A stretch of 8,680 nucleotides of DNA from Planctomycetaceae bacterium (GCA_019232645.1 JAFANO010000358.1:1-8680), one strand, 5' to 3'. Counted from the stretch's first letter, positions 1 through 6,130 are shown. Program-made: numbers and translations. The notes: generated by a model not told the origin, from the sequence alone.

Positions 1-1
1 G

Positions 2-643
2 GGGGGCCGGTGCCGCTACACGACGATCCAGAACTGGGCCAACAACATCTACAACCTCGTGACCAAGCGCGCCGTCGCCCACGAGGACGCCCTGATGGAG
101 TGGGTCGACGGCAACCTCGGCAGCCGGCTGACGATGAAGTACCCCTCCGTCTACATGATGGGCAAAGGCGCGCGCGGCGAGATCCTCTCGATCGCCTTCG
201 CCGGCAAGGGCCAGCACCAGGACGCCGGCGGCAAGGTCGTCCACGGCGCGCCCTACACCAGCTCGCGGATCATCTCCAAGAGCATCAGCAAGAACGGCGG
301 CCGCGCCAGCTATCGCGGCCTGCTCAAGGTCGCCGACGGCGCCAAGGGCTCGAAGTCGAACGTCGTCTGCGACGCCCTGATCCTCGACCCGCAGAGCCGG
401 TCCGACACCTATCCCTCCATCGAGATCGACGAGGACGACGTCACCATCGGCCACGAGGCGAGCGTCTCCAAGATCGGCGAGGAGCAGCTCTTCTACTTGA
501 TGAGCCGCGGCCTGAGCGAGGCCGAGGCCTCGACCATGATCGTCAGCGGCTTCATCGAGCCGCTCGTCAAGGAACTCCCGATGGAATACGCCGTCGAGAT
601 GAACAAGCTCATCCAGCTCCAAATGGAAGGGTCGGTGGGCTAA
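2..643 (+). CDS. sufB: SufB, Fe-S cluster scaffold subunit (3' part only)
   Basis: SufB is the main scaffold subunit of the cytosolic SufBC2D complex, on which Fe-S clusters are built from SufE-delivered sulfur. The gene enters from the left edge; the frame starting at base 2 reads through CRYTTIQNW and [10 protein letters not shown], typical SufB core sequence, and ends at TAA 641-643 with the family's usual LEGSVG-like tail (MEGSVG). The Cys equivalent to E. coli SufB Cys405 is present (VVCDAL, codon 368-370), as are the adjacent His-Glu equivalent to His433/Glu434 ([10 protein letters not shown], codons 452-457), so the cluster-building site looks intact. The SRGLSEAEA and ELPMEYAVE blocks also fit. 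About 213 residues are visible, under half of a normal SufB of roughly 470-495 aa. sufD normally follows directly or after sufC, but here an accessory insert of about 825 bases separates them. Confidence 0.97.
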   Translation, partial: GGRCRYTTIQNWANNIYNLVTKRAVAHEDALMEWVDGNLGSRLTMKYPSVYMMGKGARGEILSIAFAGKGQHQDAGGKVVHGAPYTSSRIISKSISKNGGRASYRGLLKVADGAKGSKSNVVCDALILDPQSRSDTYPSIEIDEDDVTIGHEASVSKIGEEQLFYLMSRGLSEAEASTMIVSGFIEPLVKELPMEYAVEMNKLIQLQMEGSVG

Positions 644-722
644 TCTTGGGGCGTCCCGACCTCAGCTGCACTGGCGAGCGCGACCCCTGAACATCCCCCC
701 CGAGCTCGCGGGCGGGGTCTGA

Positions 723-742
723 TGCCCACGAATCCGTGGGCA
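723..742. repeat. Perfect 8-bp hairpin downstream of sufB
   Basis: TGCCCACG and CGTGGGCA form a perfect 8-bp stem around an AATC loop. The sequence after it is CGCGGATTTTC, only four T, so it is a weak candidate for an intrinsic terminator of the sufB transcript 80 bases after its stop. It could equally be an intergenic palindromic repeat. A second small hairpin (CCACG/CGTGG around TCTT, 771-784) follows, overlapping a tandem 8-mer GGCCGGGT (783-798). Nothing coding is evident between 644 and 863. Confidence 0.4.
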
Positions 743-863
743 CGCGGATTTTCCCGGAGTCGCGACTTAACCACGTCTTCGTGGCCGGGTGGCCGGGTCA
801 CAGCGCGGCGGGGCTCGAGGCGCTTTGCCCCGGCCTCGCGGCCGAAGTTCAAGGATCGTCGAG

Positions 864-1172
864 ATGCGCACGGCGGCTCAGAGCCTCTTGCACGCCTTCG
901 ATCGGCTATCGAAGGACGAGCAACGCGAGGTCGCGTCCGAGATCTTGGGGCGTATCCTCCAGATCGACTACCCGCCACTGGATGGCGAGACGCTGAGCCG
1001 ACGTACTGATGAACCCTAATACGGGTCCCAGGAATTTTGTGCACTGATCTCCTGATTTGAAGTCTGAAATCTCAAGTGTGAATTCCGGACAAAGCGCACA
1101 AAAGATCCGGAATGCGTATGACTGGAACTCGACGTGCGCGAGGATCGCCTGGTCGAACCGATTACCCGATGA
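864..1172 (+). pseudogene. Antitoxin-like gene split by a small repeat element
   Basis: The 5' part (864-1019) reads MRTAAQSLLHAFDRLSKDEQ, continues through REVASEILGR and DYPPLDGETL, and meets TAA at 1017-1019 after only 51 residues. It has a good ribosome binding site (AAGGA 851-855, eight bases before ATG). The pattern (helical start, EVASEILRR, YPPL acidic stretch, DELFLELDRRE end) resembles the small addiction-module antitoxins of roughly 60-75 aa that precede PIN or MazF-like toxins in planctomycetes and cyanobacteria; this is a family impression, not a search result. The repeat element at 1019-1123 interrupts it just after TDE. Beyond the element the same register resumes as LELDVREDRLVEPITR, ending at TGA 1170-1172, which matches the missing C-terminus. 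The interrupting stretch (1014-1121) is 108 nt, a multiple of three, but carries in-frame stops. No toxin partner is visible next to it. The product is probably a non-functional short peptide. Confidence 0.65.
1019..1123 (+). mobile_element. About 105-bp MITE-like repeat, copy A
   Basis: This copy matches the reverse complement of 6265-6362 with 90 identities in 98 aligned bases, plus one 7-base insertion (AGTCTGA, about 1061-1067) present only here. The element begins ATACGGGTCC and ends GGAATGCGTATGACT; its ends form an imperfect inverted repeat (ATACG exact, then a shared TCC with a gap). It is visibly richer in A/T than the surrounding genes and too short to encode a transposase. An internal GGACAAAGCG stretch lies between CCGGA and TCCGG. 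It sits inside the antitoxin-like gene, so insertion is the simplest explanation. I could not identify a clear target-site duplication. It could be a MITE or a REP/BIME-like repeat; with two copies the class cannot be settled. Confidence 0.75.
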
Positions 1173-1194
1173 CATAGAGGCGAGAGACTCTCTC

Positions 1195-1437
1195 ATGACA
1201 ACCGAACGATTGCGCGACCTTTATCGAGCACAACCCTTCCGGCCGTTTGTCATCCACCTCGCCGATGGTCGTGAAATCACAGTCCCGCATCGCGAATTCC
1301 TCGCCCTCGGACCCGCCGGCCGCACGATCCTTGTGTATCAGCCTGATGAGTCGTTCAACATCGTAGACCTCCTGTTGGTCACCGATCTCGAAGTCAAGGC
1401 GTCCGCCACATCCCAGAGCGGCACCTCGGCCCCATGA
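1195..1437 (+). CDS. Conserved small hypothetical protein, 80 aa
   Basis: The ATG at 1195 is preceded by purine-rich GAGAG (1182-1186) and AGAGG (1176-1180). The protein opens MTTERLRDLYRAQPFRPFVI and continues with HLADGREITVPHREFLALG, then TILVYQPDESFNIVDLLLV. This layout (short N-terminal helix, QPFRPF, then alternating beta strands with an H-ADGR turn) is one I associate with a family of small uncharacterised proteins frequent in planctomycetes; its function is unknown and I do not assign one. No signal peptide or membrane segment is visible. Longer starts upstream (from 1057) run through the repeat element and were rejected. The gene ends 31 bases before sufD, so the two are probably co-transcribed. 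Its codons carry more A and T at third positions than the suf genes, suggesting later arrival. Confidence 0.75.
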   Translation: MTTERLRDLYRAQPFRPFVIHLADGREITVPHREFLALGPAGRTILVYQPDESFNIVDLLLVTDLEVKASATSQSGTSAP

Positions 1438-1468
1438 CCGATGCTCGAAGGATGAGAACAACCCCGCG

Positions 1469-2824
1469 ATGAGCAGCGCATCCACAACCACCCCGCCCGC
1501 TGCCCCGGGCGGCTTTACCGAATTGGCGTTCGAGACATTCCTGCGAAGCCGCGACGAGCCCAGGTGGCTGATCGACCGCCGCAGGGAGGCGTTCACGCTC
1601 TTCAAGGCCGCCCCCTGGCCGACGTCGAAGGACGAGGAGTGGCGGCGGACCGACATCCGGGGGTTGAAGCTCGACGCCTTCGCGCCGCCGGGCCGTCGCG
1701 AGCCCGACGCCGAGGCGCGGGCGGCGCTCGACCCGCTCTGGCAGGAGCTCAGCACACACTACGCCACGGGCATCGCGCAGGTCAATGCCGAGGCGACCCG
1801 CGCGGCCGACCCCGCCAAGCTCGGCGGGGCGATCTTCGTGGACCTGGGTCGGGCAGTCAAGGAATCTCCCGAGCTGCTGCGACGGTTCCTGCTGACCGAG
1901 GCCGTGACGCCGCGCGAGGACGCCTTCGCGGCCCTGCACGCGGCGTTCTGGACCGGCGGGACGCTGCTCTATGTGCCCCGCGGAGTCAAGGTCGAGGCCC
2001 CGCTGTTCAGCCTGGTCGGGCTGGCCCGCGACGGCCACGTCGACATGGACCACACGCTCGTCGTGCTCGAGGAAGGCGCCGAGGCGACGCTGGTCCGCGA
2101 GACCTCGGGGCGCGATCGGGCCGGCGCCCCCGCGCTGCACGTCGGCGCGGTCGAGATCTTCGCCGGCCGGGGGGCGCGGCTCCGGTTCGTCAACATCCAG
2201 AACTGGGACACGAGCACCTGGCACTTCAGCCGCGAGCGCGCCCTGGTCGGGTCCGACGCCGCGCTGCAATGGACCGTCGGCGCCCTCGGCTCGAGGCTGG
2301 CCAAGGTCAACCAGGAGGTCGCGCTGACCGGCGAGGGGGCGCGGGCCCAGGTCAACGGCGTCATGTTCACCACCGGACGGCAGCACCTCGCCTACTTCAC
2401 ACGACAGGACCACCAGGCCCCGCACACCACCAGCGACCTGCTCTACAAGGGGGGCCTGAAGGACCGGTCCCGCATCGTCTGGAAGGGGATGATCCGGGTC
2501 GAGAAGGACGCCCAGCGCACCGACGCCTACCAGAAGGATGACAACCTCGTGCTCTCCGACGCGGCCCGCGCCGACTCGATCCCCGGCCTCGAGATCGAGG
2601 CCAACGACGTCCGCTGCACCCACGGCGCCACCGCCGGCCGGGTCGACGAGGACATGATCTTCTACGCCCGGTCGCGCGGCGTCTCCAAGGAGACCGCCAT
2701 CCGGCTCATCGTCGAGGGCTTCTTCGCCAACGTCTACGACCGGATCACCCTGGAACCCGTCCAGGAGACGCTCCGTCAGGCGGTTGCCGACAAGCTGCAA
2801 CTCGGCGCCGCGACGCCGGTGTGA
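1469..2824 (+). CDS. sufD: SufD, Fe-S cluster assembly scaffold subunit
   Basis: SufD (451 aa) pairs with SufB to form the scaffold heterodimer that, with the SufC ATPase, assembles Fe-S clusters in the cytosol. The N-terminal third is helical (residues about 14-100, including SKDEEWRRTDIRGL), followed by the long right-handed beta-helix core (about 150-370). The C-terminal helical segment contains DVRCTHGATAGRVDED, in which Cys383 and His385 correspond to E. coli SufD Cys358 and His360, the latter important for iron acquisition. FYARSRGVSKETA and IVEGFF also match the family. Length is normal. ATG 1469 is used because the protein then starts shortly before conserved sequence; the ribosome binding site is weak (AAGGATGAG about 1448-1456 is rather far). 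An unusual feature is the separation from sufB by accessory genes, so transcription may depend on read-through or a new promoter in the insert. Confidence 0.95.
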   Translation: MSSASTTTPPAAPGGFTELAFETFLRSRDEPRWLIDRRREAFTLFKAAPWPTSKDEEWRRTDIRGLKLDAFAPPGRREPDAEARAALDPLWQELSTHYATGIAQVNAEATRAADPAKLGGAIFVDLGRAVKESPELLRRFLLTEAVTPREDAFAALHAAFWTGGTLLYVPRGVKVEAPLFSLVGLARDGHVDMDHTLVVLEEGAEATLVRETSGRDRAGAPALHVGAVEIFAGRGARLRFVNIQNWDTSTWHFSRERALVGSDAALQWTVGALGSRLAKVNQEVALTGEGARAQVNGVMFTTGRQHLAYFTRQDHQAPHTTSDLLYKGGLKDRSRIVWKGMIRVEKDAQRTDAYQKDDNLVLSDAARADSIPGLEIEANDVRCTHGATAGRVDEDMIFYARSRGVSKETAIRLIVEGFFANVYDRITLEPVQETLRQAVADKLQLGAATPV

Positions 2825-2881
2825 CCCCCGCGACGGGACATGCCCCTTTCGTCCGCAAATCTCAGAGGAGTCCACCCAACC

Positions 2882-3736
2882 ATGGTAGCATCGTACGCGC
2901 ACCCCGAGGTCCTCGTCTCGGCCGATTGGGTCGAGCAGCATCTCAACGACCCGAGTGTCCGGATCGTCGAGAGTGACGAGGATGTCCTGCTCTACGACAT
3001 GGGCCACATCCCCGGCGCCGTCAAGATCGACTGGCAGGGGGACCTCCAGGACCAGCTCATCCGCGACTACATCGACGCCGAGAAGTTCGCCGCGATCTGC
3101 TCGCGATCGGGCATCGCCAACGACACGACCGTCGTCTTCTACGGCGACAAGTCGAACTGGTGGGCCTGCTACGCCTTCTGGGCGTTCAAGCTCTTCGGCC
3201 ACGAGGACTGCCGGATCATGAATGGCGGCCGCAAGCTCTGGCTCGACCAGAAGCGGCCGACCTCGACCGAGGTCCCGCACTATCGCCCGACCGCCTATAA
3301 GGCCCAGGGGAGCTACGAGGAGGAGATCCGCGTCTTCCGCGACGAGGTCCTGGCGCATTCGAAGGCGGGCAAGCCGTTGCTCGACGTCCGCAGCCCCAAG
3401 GAATTCACCGGCGAGAAGCTGCACATGGAAGACTATCCCCAGGAAGGCGCCCTGCGGGGCGGCCACATCCCGGGCGCCAAGAGCGTCCCCTGGGGCCTCG
3501 CCGTCAACGACGACGGCACGTTCAAGTCGGCCAAGGAGCTGTACAAGCTCTACGAGGGCGAGGTCGGGCTCAAGCCGACCGACGACGTCATCGCCTACTG
3601 CCGGATCGGCGAGCGGTCGAGCCTCACCTGGTTCGTCCTGACCTACCTGCTCGGCTACCCCAAGGTCCGCAACTACGACGGCTCCTGGAGCGAGTGGGGC
3701 AACCTCGTCCGGGCCCCGATCGCCAAGGGGGCCTGA
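2882..3736 (+). CDS. Two-domain rhodanese-type sulfurtransferase
   Basis: A 284-aa tandem rhodanese protein of the thiosulfate/3-mercaptopyruvate sulfurtransferase family, closest by eye to mycobacterial CysA2/CysA3/SseA. Domain 1 (about 8-130) has [23 protein letters not shown] and GGRKLW but no active Cys in its loop (YGDKSN), as normal for the inactive domain. Domain 2 (about 150-278) has [23 protein letters not shown] and the active loop CRIGERSS with Cys240 as persulfide carrier, then NYDGSW. This rhodanese-style loop favours thiosulfate over mercaptopyruvate, but substrate is inferred. ATG 2882 is chosen because AGAGGAG (2864-2870) lies 11 bases upstream; ATG 2840 would add 14 unconserved residues and lacks such a site. 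It lies 57 bases after sufD and before sufE, a position where a cysteine desulfurase is commonly found, hinting at sulfur supply to SUF. Confidence 0.92.
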   Translation: MVASYAHPEVLVSADWVEQHLNDPSVRIVESDEDVLLYDMGHIPGAVKIDWQGDLQDQLIRDYIDAEKFAAICSRSGIANDTTVVFYGDKSNWWACYAFWAFKLFGHEDCRIMNGGRKLWLDQKRPTSTEVPHYRPTAYKAQGSYEEEIRVFRDEVLAHSKAGKPLLDVRSPKEFTGEKLHMEDYPQEGALRGGHIPGAKSVPWGLAVNDDGTFKSAKELYKLYEGEVGLKPTDDVIAYCRIGERSSLTWFVLTYLLGYPKVRNYDGSWSEWGNLVRAPIAKGA

Positions 3737-3756
3737 GCCGAGCCGGTCGTCCGCCG

Positions 3757-3762
3757 TAGAAT
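3757..3762 (+). promoter_or_regulatory. Possible -10 element upstream of sufE
   Basis: TAGAAT (five of six bases of TATAAT) stands out in the gap between the sulfurtransferase and sufE, about 95 bases before the preferred sufE start. No convincing -35 box lies 16-18 bases upstream, so this is only a candidate for an internal promoter. Confidence 0.2.
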
Positions 3763-3785
3763 AGAACGAAAGAAGGCCGCCGCCC

Positions 3786-3805
3786 GGGAGGACTCCGTTC
3801 CTCCC
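3786..3805 (+). promoter_or_regulatory. Hairpin masking a Shine-Dalgarno-like sequence before sufE
   Basis: GGGAGGA and TCCTCCC form a perfect 7-bp stem around the loop CTCCGT. The left arm is an excellent ribosome-binding sequence and would be hidden when the stem forms. The upstream ATG at 3813 is 20 bases beyond that arm and 7 bases beyond the hairpin; the preferred start at 3858 has its own AGGA. No T-run follows, so a simple terminator is unlikely. It may tune sufE expression within the operon, or be chance in GC-rich DNA. Confidence 0.35.
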
Positions 3806-3857
3806 CCACATCATGACGGGCGCCCAACGACCGACCGACGACGCGCAGGATCAGCCC

Positions 3858-4331
3858 ATGTCCGCACTCGACGCCCTCGTCTCCGAGCTGAGCGATGCCG
3901 ACCGCCAGGAACGGATCGAGCTGTTGATCGACCTCGCCAGGAACCTGCCGCCGCTGCCGGAGCGGCTCGCCGCGCACAAGGATGCGACCCACCGGGTCGA
4001 GGAATGCCAGTCGCCTGTCTACCTCTTCGTCGAGCTGGAGGGGGATCGCGTGGCGCTGTTCGCCGACGCCCCGATCGAGGCCCCCACGGTCCGGGGATTC
4101 GTCTCGCTCCTGGTCGAGGGCCTCAGCGGCGCGACGGTCGAGGAGGTGCTCCAGGTCCGCGACGACCTGATCGAGCGGCTCGGCCTGCCCGAGATCCTGG
4201 GGATGCTCCGCGTCCGGGGGCTGACCGGCGTACTCCGTCGGGTGAAAGCCGAGGTCACCCGCGCGGCGATCGCGCGGGCCGCGACGCCGCCCGCGGCCAA
4301 CGGTCAGGGCGCCGCTTCGTCCCATCCGTGA
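3858..4331 (+). CDS. sufE: SufE, sulfur acceptor/transfer protein
   Basis: SufE takes persulfide sulfur from the cysteine desulfurase SufS and passes it to SufB. From ATG 3858 the protein is 157 aa and its acceptor Cys falls at residue 50 (VEECQSPVYL), nearly identical in position to E. coli Cys51. AGGA (3847-3850) lies seven bases before this ATG. ATG 3813 is an alternative that would add 15 polar residues (MTGAQRPTDD...), with no suitably spaced ribosome binding site. The fold markers are the N-terminal helix (RIELLIDLARNLP), the CQSPVYLFVEL strand pair, VRGFVSLLVEGLSG, and RGLTGVLRRVKAEV. A low-complexity Ala/Pro tail (about 135-157) exceeds the E. coli protein (138 aa). Its stop overlaps the AGGA of the next gene's ribosome binding site, suggesting tight co-translation with the Rieske protein. 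No SufS lies in the window. Confidence 0.93.
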   Translation: MSALDALVSELSDADRQERIELLIDLARNLPPLPERLAAHKDATHRVEECQSPVYLFVELEGDRVALFADAPIEAPTVRGFVSLLVEGLSGATVEEVLQVRDDLIERLGLPEILGMLRVRGLTGVLRRVKAEVTRAAIARAATPPAANGQGAASSHP

Positions 4332-4344
4332 GGAACACCGAACG

Positions 4345-4659
4345 ATGGCCGACTTCTTCAAGGTAACCACCCGGGACGCGCTGCCCCCCGGGGGCAAGGC
4401 CCTCGCCGAAGTCGACGGCCGGCCGATCGCCGTCTTCAACGTCGACGGCACGTTCTACGCGATCGACGACGTCTGTACCCACGACGGCGGCCCGCTCGCC
4501 GAGGGCGAGCTCGAGGGGGTCGAGGTCCGCTGCCCGAGGCACGGCGCCCGCTTCGATGTCCGTACCGGCAAGGCGCTCTGCATGCCCGCCTTCGAGCCGG
4601 TGACCAGCCACGCCGTCGAGGTCCATGGCGACGACATCTATGTCGCCCTCAACGACTGA
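4345..4659 (+). CDS. Rieske [2Fe-2S] ferredoxin-type protein
   Basis: A 104-aa single-domain Rieske protein of the NirD / biphenyl-dioxygenase-ferredoxin type, cytosolic with no signal or anchor segment. The cluster ligands are complete: CTHDGG (Cys44, His46) and CPRHGARFD (Cys63, His66), in the CxH...CxxH arrangement. The surrounding beta strands (GRPIAVFNVDGTFYAIDD before; GKALCMPAFEPV after) also fit. Similar small Rieske proteins are annotated inside SUF clusters of actinobacteria, often as a non-haem-iron-oxygenase ferredoxin subunit. A role as electron donor in cluster assembly, or as a client of it, is inference. AGGA (4331-4334) sits ten bases before ATG 4345. The gene starts 13 bases after sufE and ends 24 bases before the DUF59 gene, so it is clearly part of the operon. 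Confidence 0.93.
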   Translation: MADFFKVTTRDALPPGGKALAEVDGRPIAVFNVDGTFYAIDDVCTHDGGPLAEGELEGVEVRCPRHGARFDVRTGKALCMPAFEPVTSHAVEVHGDDIYVALND

Positions 4660-4683
4660 CCGCCACCCCAGGGAGCTCTGCCC

Positions 4684-4983
4684 ATGGCCGACCAAGAGGC
4701 GATCCTGTCCGCCCTCCGCACCGTCAAAGACCCCGAGCTGAACATCAACGTCCTCGACCTCGGGCTGGTCTACACCATCCAGACGCACGACGACGAGGTC
4801 GACGTCGAGATGACACTGACCTCGCCCGCGTGCCCGGCCGGCCCCGAGATCCTGCGCAACGCCGTCGGGGCGCTGGAGGCGCTCGAGGGCGTCTCCAAGG
4901 CGAACGTCAAGCTGGTCATGTCGCCCCCCTGGTCGCCCGACCTGATGACCGATGCCGCGCGCGACGAGCTGGGGATCTTCTGA
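4684..4983 (+). CDS. sufT: SufT-like DUF59/MIP18 Fe-S maturation protein
   Basis: A 99-aa single-domain protein of the DUF59 family (FeS_assembly_P; MIP18/PaaD/SufT group), whose members help move Fe-S clusters to target proteins. Conserved features are KDPELNINVLDLGLVY (residues 15-30, with the conserved DPE at 16-18), TLTSPACPAGPEI with the single conserved Cys50, and the C-terminal PPWSPDLMTD and LGIF. No ATPase (Mrp/ApbC) domain is fused, so it is the stand-alone form found in many SUF operons. GGGAG (4671-4675) lies eight bases before the ATG. It is the last gene of the operon: a strong intrinsic terminator begins about 100 bases after its stop. The call to SufT rather than PaaD rests on the suf neighbourhood and the absence of phenylacetate genes. 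Confidence 0.9.
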   Translation: MADQEAILSALRTVKDPELNINVLDLGLVYTIQTHDDEVDVEMTLTSPACPAGPEILRNAVGALEALEGVSKANVKLVMSPPWSPDLMTDAARDELGIF

Positions 4984-5085
4984 CCATCCCACGCGCACCG
5001 CGACCTCGCGCAACCTCCCGCGTTGTCAGCGGGAAACACATATCCTGCCGATGAGGCGTGTCGCCCACACATCCGCCACTTTTTA

Positions 5086-5127
5086 GGCCGAGCCGTCACC
5101 TCCCGGGTGACCTCGGCCGTTTTATTT
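5086..5127 (+). terminator. Intrinsic terminator closing the suf operon
   Basis: GGCCGAG (5086-5092) and GTCACC (5095-5100) pair with GGTGAC (5106-5111) and CTCGGCC (5112-5118), giving 13 base pairs with a two-base CC bulge and a TCCCG loop. The stem is followed by GTTTTATTT. This is the clearest terminator in the window. The region before it (4984-5085) shows no gene; a smaller inverted repeat AGCTT...AAGCT (5131-5150) follows. Confidence 0.85.
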
Positions 5128-5208
5128 GCTAGCTTGGGAAACCGTAAGCTGTGATCGTCCCGAGCGCATGGACAAACGAGAAACTGACGCAGCGACCTCT
5201 CCACTCAC

Positions 5209-5237
5209 TTGACAACCAGTGGCGGTCTCCTTATCAC
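5209..5237 (+). promoter_or_regulatory. Sigma70-type promoter for the XRE/S24 regulator
   Basis: A perfect -35 box TTGACA (5209-5214) is followed after 17 bases by TATCAC (5232-5237, four of six matches). Transcription would begin near 5244, about 75 bases before the preferred GTG start and 25 before the alternative ATG at 5270. Its position rules out the GTG at 5219 as a start, since that codon lies within the promoter. It is the only feature in the 337-base gap 4984-5320 that fits initiation of this gene. Confidence 0.6.
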
Positions 5238-5257
5238 AGGCCATCCACTTCCCGCAA

Positions 5258-5273
5258 TGTCATGCTGTCATGA
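5258..5273 (+). promoter_or_regulatory. Candidate operator: tandem TGTCATG with inverted TCATG/CATGA
   Basis: TGTCATGC and TGTCATGA stand in tandem, and within them TCATG (5260-5264) and CATGA (5269-5273) form an inverted repeat spaced by four bases. The site lies 15-30 bases downstream of the predicted transcription start of a repressor-type gene, where an autoregulatory operator would fit. Binding is not shown. Confidence 0.3.
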
Positions 5274-5320
5274 GGGTCGGTGTGGCGACCAGGGGGTTCC
5301 CGTCCCCGGGATTGAACGCT

Positions 5321-6130
5321 GTGGCCCGAAAAAAGACACCCAAAATCCGAGTGAACCTCAAGGCCTCGCTTTCTCGTCGCCTGCGAGACATTCGCCAAGA
5401 ACTCTTCGGAGAGCACGGCGGACCCGAGCTGGCTCGACGACTCAATCTCCCCGCGCGGACCTGGTACAACTACGAGACGGGCGTGACCGTCCCGGCCGAG
5501 GTGCTGCTGTCCTTCATCGACCAGACGGGGACGAACCCGGCCTGGCTGCTCGCGGGGCAGGGCTCAAAGTACCTCCGGAGTCCCGGTGAGGTCGCGCTGT
5601 CGGGGATGAGCGCGATCGATCTGATCCGCCGCGGCCTGGAGCAGCTCGAGCAGCATCCGGCCGAGGTCACGATCGTCGCCCCGGAAGGTCTGCCGCCCGA
5701 CATGCGCTCCGAATTCATCGCGGTCCCGCTTGTCCCGCTCGAGGAACTCTCCGTGAAGAAGGTCGAGCCCTCGTCGTCGGGAAAATACTTCCTCACCTAC
5801 CGCGAATGGATCCCCAATCCCGCCGAAACCCTGGGCGTCCGCCTGGAGGACGATGCGATGCATCCCGTCCTGCCGGCCGGCTCGATCGCCGCGATCGACC
5901 TCACTCACTACGACCCGAGGCTGCTCCAGGGGCGGATCGTCGTGGTCCGGCCCGAGCCCGGCGGCACGCCGTTGATCCGATGGCTGGAGATCAGCGGCAA
6001 GCACCTGATTCTCAGGCCGAACCAGCCGAGCAGTAACCACCCGTTGATCCCGATCGAGATGAGCAGCATCCGAGACGACCTGATCATCGGCCAGGTCGTC
6101 TGGTCGTGGAGCCGGTTCACTCAGGGCTGA
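5321..6130 (+). CDS. XRE-family regulator with S24 (LexA/CI-like) domain lacking the catalytic dyad
   Basis: A 269-aa DNA-binding regulator. Residues about 17-80 form an XRE-type helix-turn-helix (SRRLRDIRQELFG, GPELARRLNLPARTWYNYE, PAWLLAGQG). Residues about 130-262 match the S24/LexA C-terminal fold (LEDDAMHPVLPAGSIAAID, then GRIVVVRPEPGGTPLIRWLE). In active members the first motif contains a nucleophilic Ser in a DSM-like motif and the second a Lys; here these positions are Ala179 and Arg220, 41 apart, close to lambda CI (43) and LexA (37). No Ala-Gly or Cys-Gly cleavage pair appears in the linker (81-170). It should therefore be unable to cleave itself, and if a repressor would respond to ligand or partner rather than RecA. 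GTG 5321 is preferred because conserved sequence starts at VARKK; ATG 5270 (17 more residues) is possible, and neither has a good ribosome binding site. Its targets are unknown. Confidence 0.85.
   Translation: MARKKTPKIRVNLKASLSRRLRDIRQELFGEHGGPELARRLNLPARTWYNYETGVTVPAEVLLSFIDQTGTNPAWLLAGQGSKYLRSPGEVALSGMSAIDLIRRGLEQLEQHPAEVTIVAPEGLPPDMRSEFIAVPLVPLEELSVKKVEPSSSGKYFLTYREWIPNPAETLGVRLEDDAMHPVLPAGSIAAIDLTHYDPRLLQGRIVVVRPEPGGTPLIRWLEISGKHLILRPNQPSSNHPLIPIEMSSIRDDLIIGQVVWSWSRFTQG

Noticed and set aside
1081..1125. A peptide SGQxxQKIRNAYD shared by translations of both repeat copies
   Set aside because: It is explained by DNA-level identity of the element; in copy B it runs opposite to the neighbouring genes and no start or ribosome binding site supports it.
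1057..1194. An upstream start giving the 80-aa protein a 46-residue N-terminal extension
   Set aside because: The extension is translated repeat element and antitoxin remnant DNA; ATG 1195 has purine-rich sequence upstream and starts the conserved part.
1394..3814. An 806-residue open frame on the minus strand across sufD and the sulfurtransferase gene
   Set aside because: It is the mirror of strongly coding + strand genes in GC-rich DNA; the translation is Gly/Val/Asp/Leu/Arg-rich with no recognisable domain.
5219..5321. GTG at 5219 as the start of the XRE/S24 regulator
   Set aside because: It lies between the -35 and -10 boxes of the predicted promoter and adds residues unlike a helix-turn-helix N-terminus.
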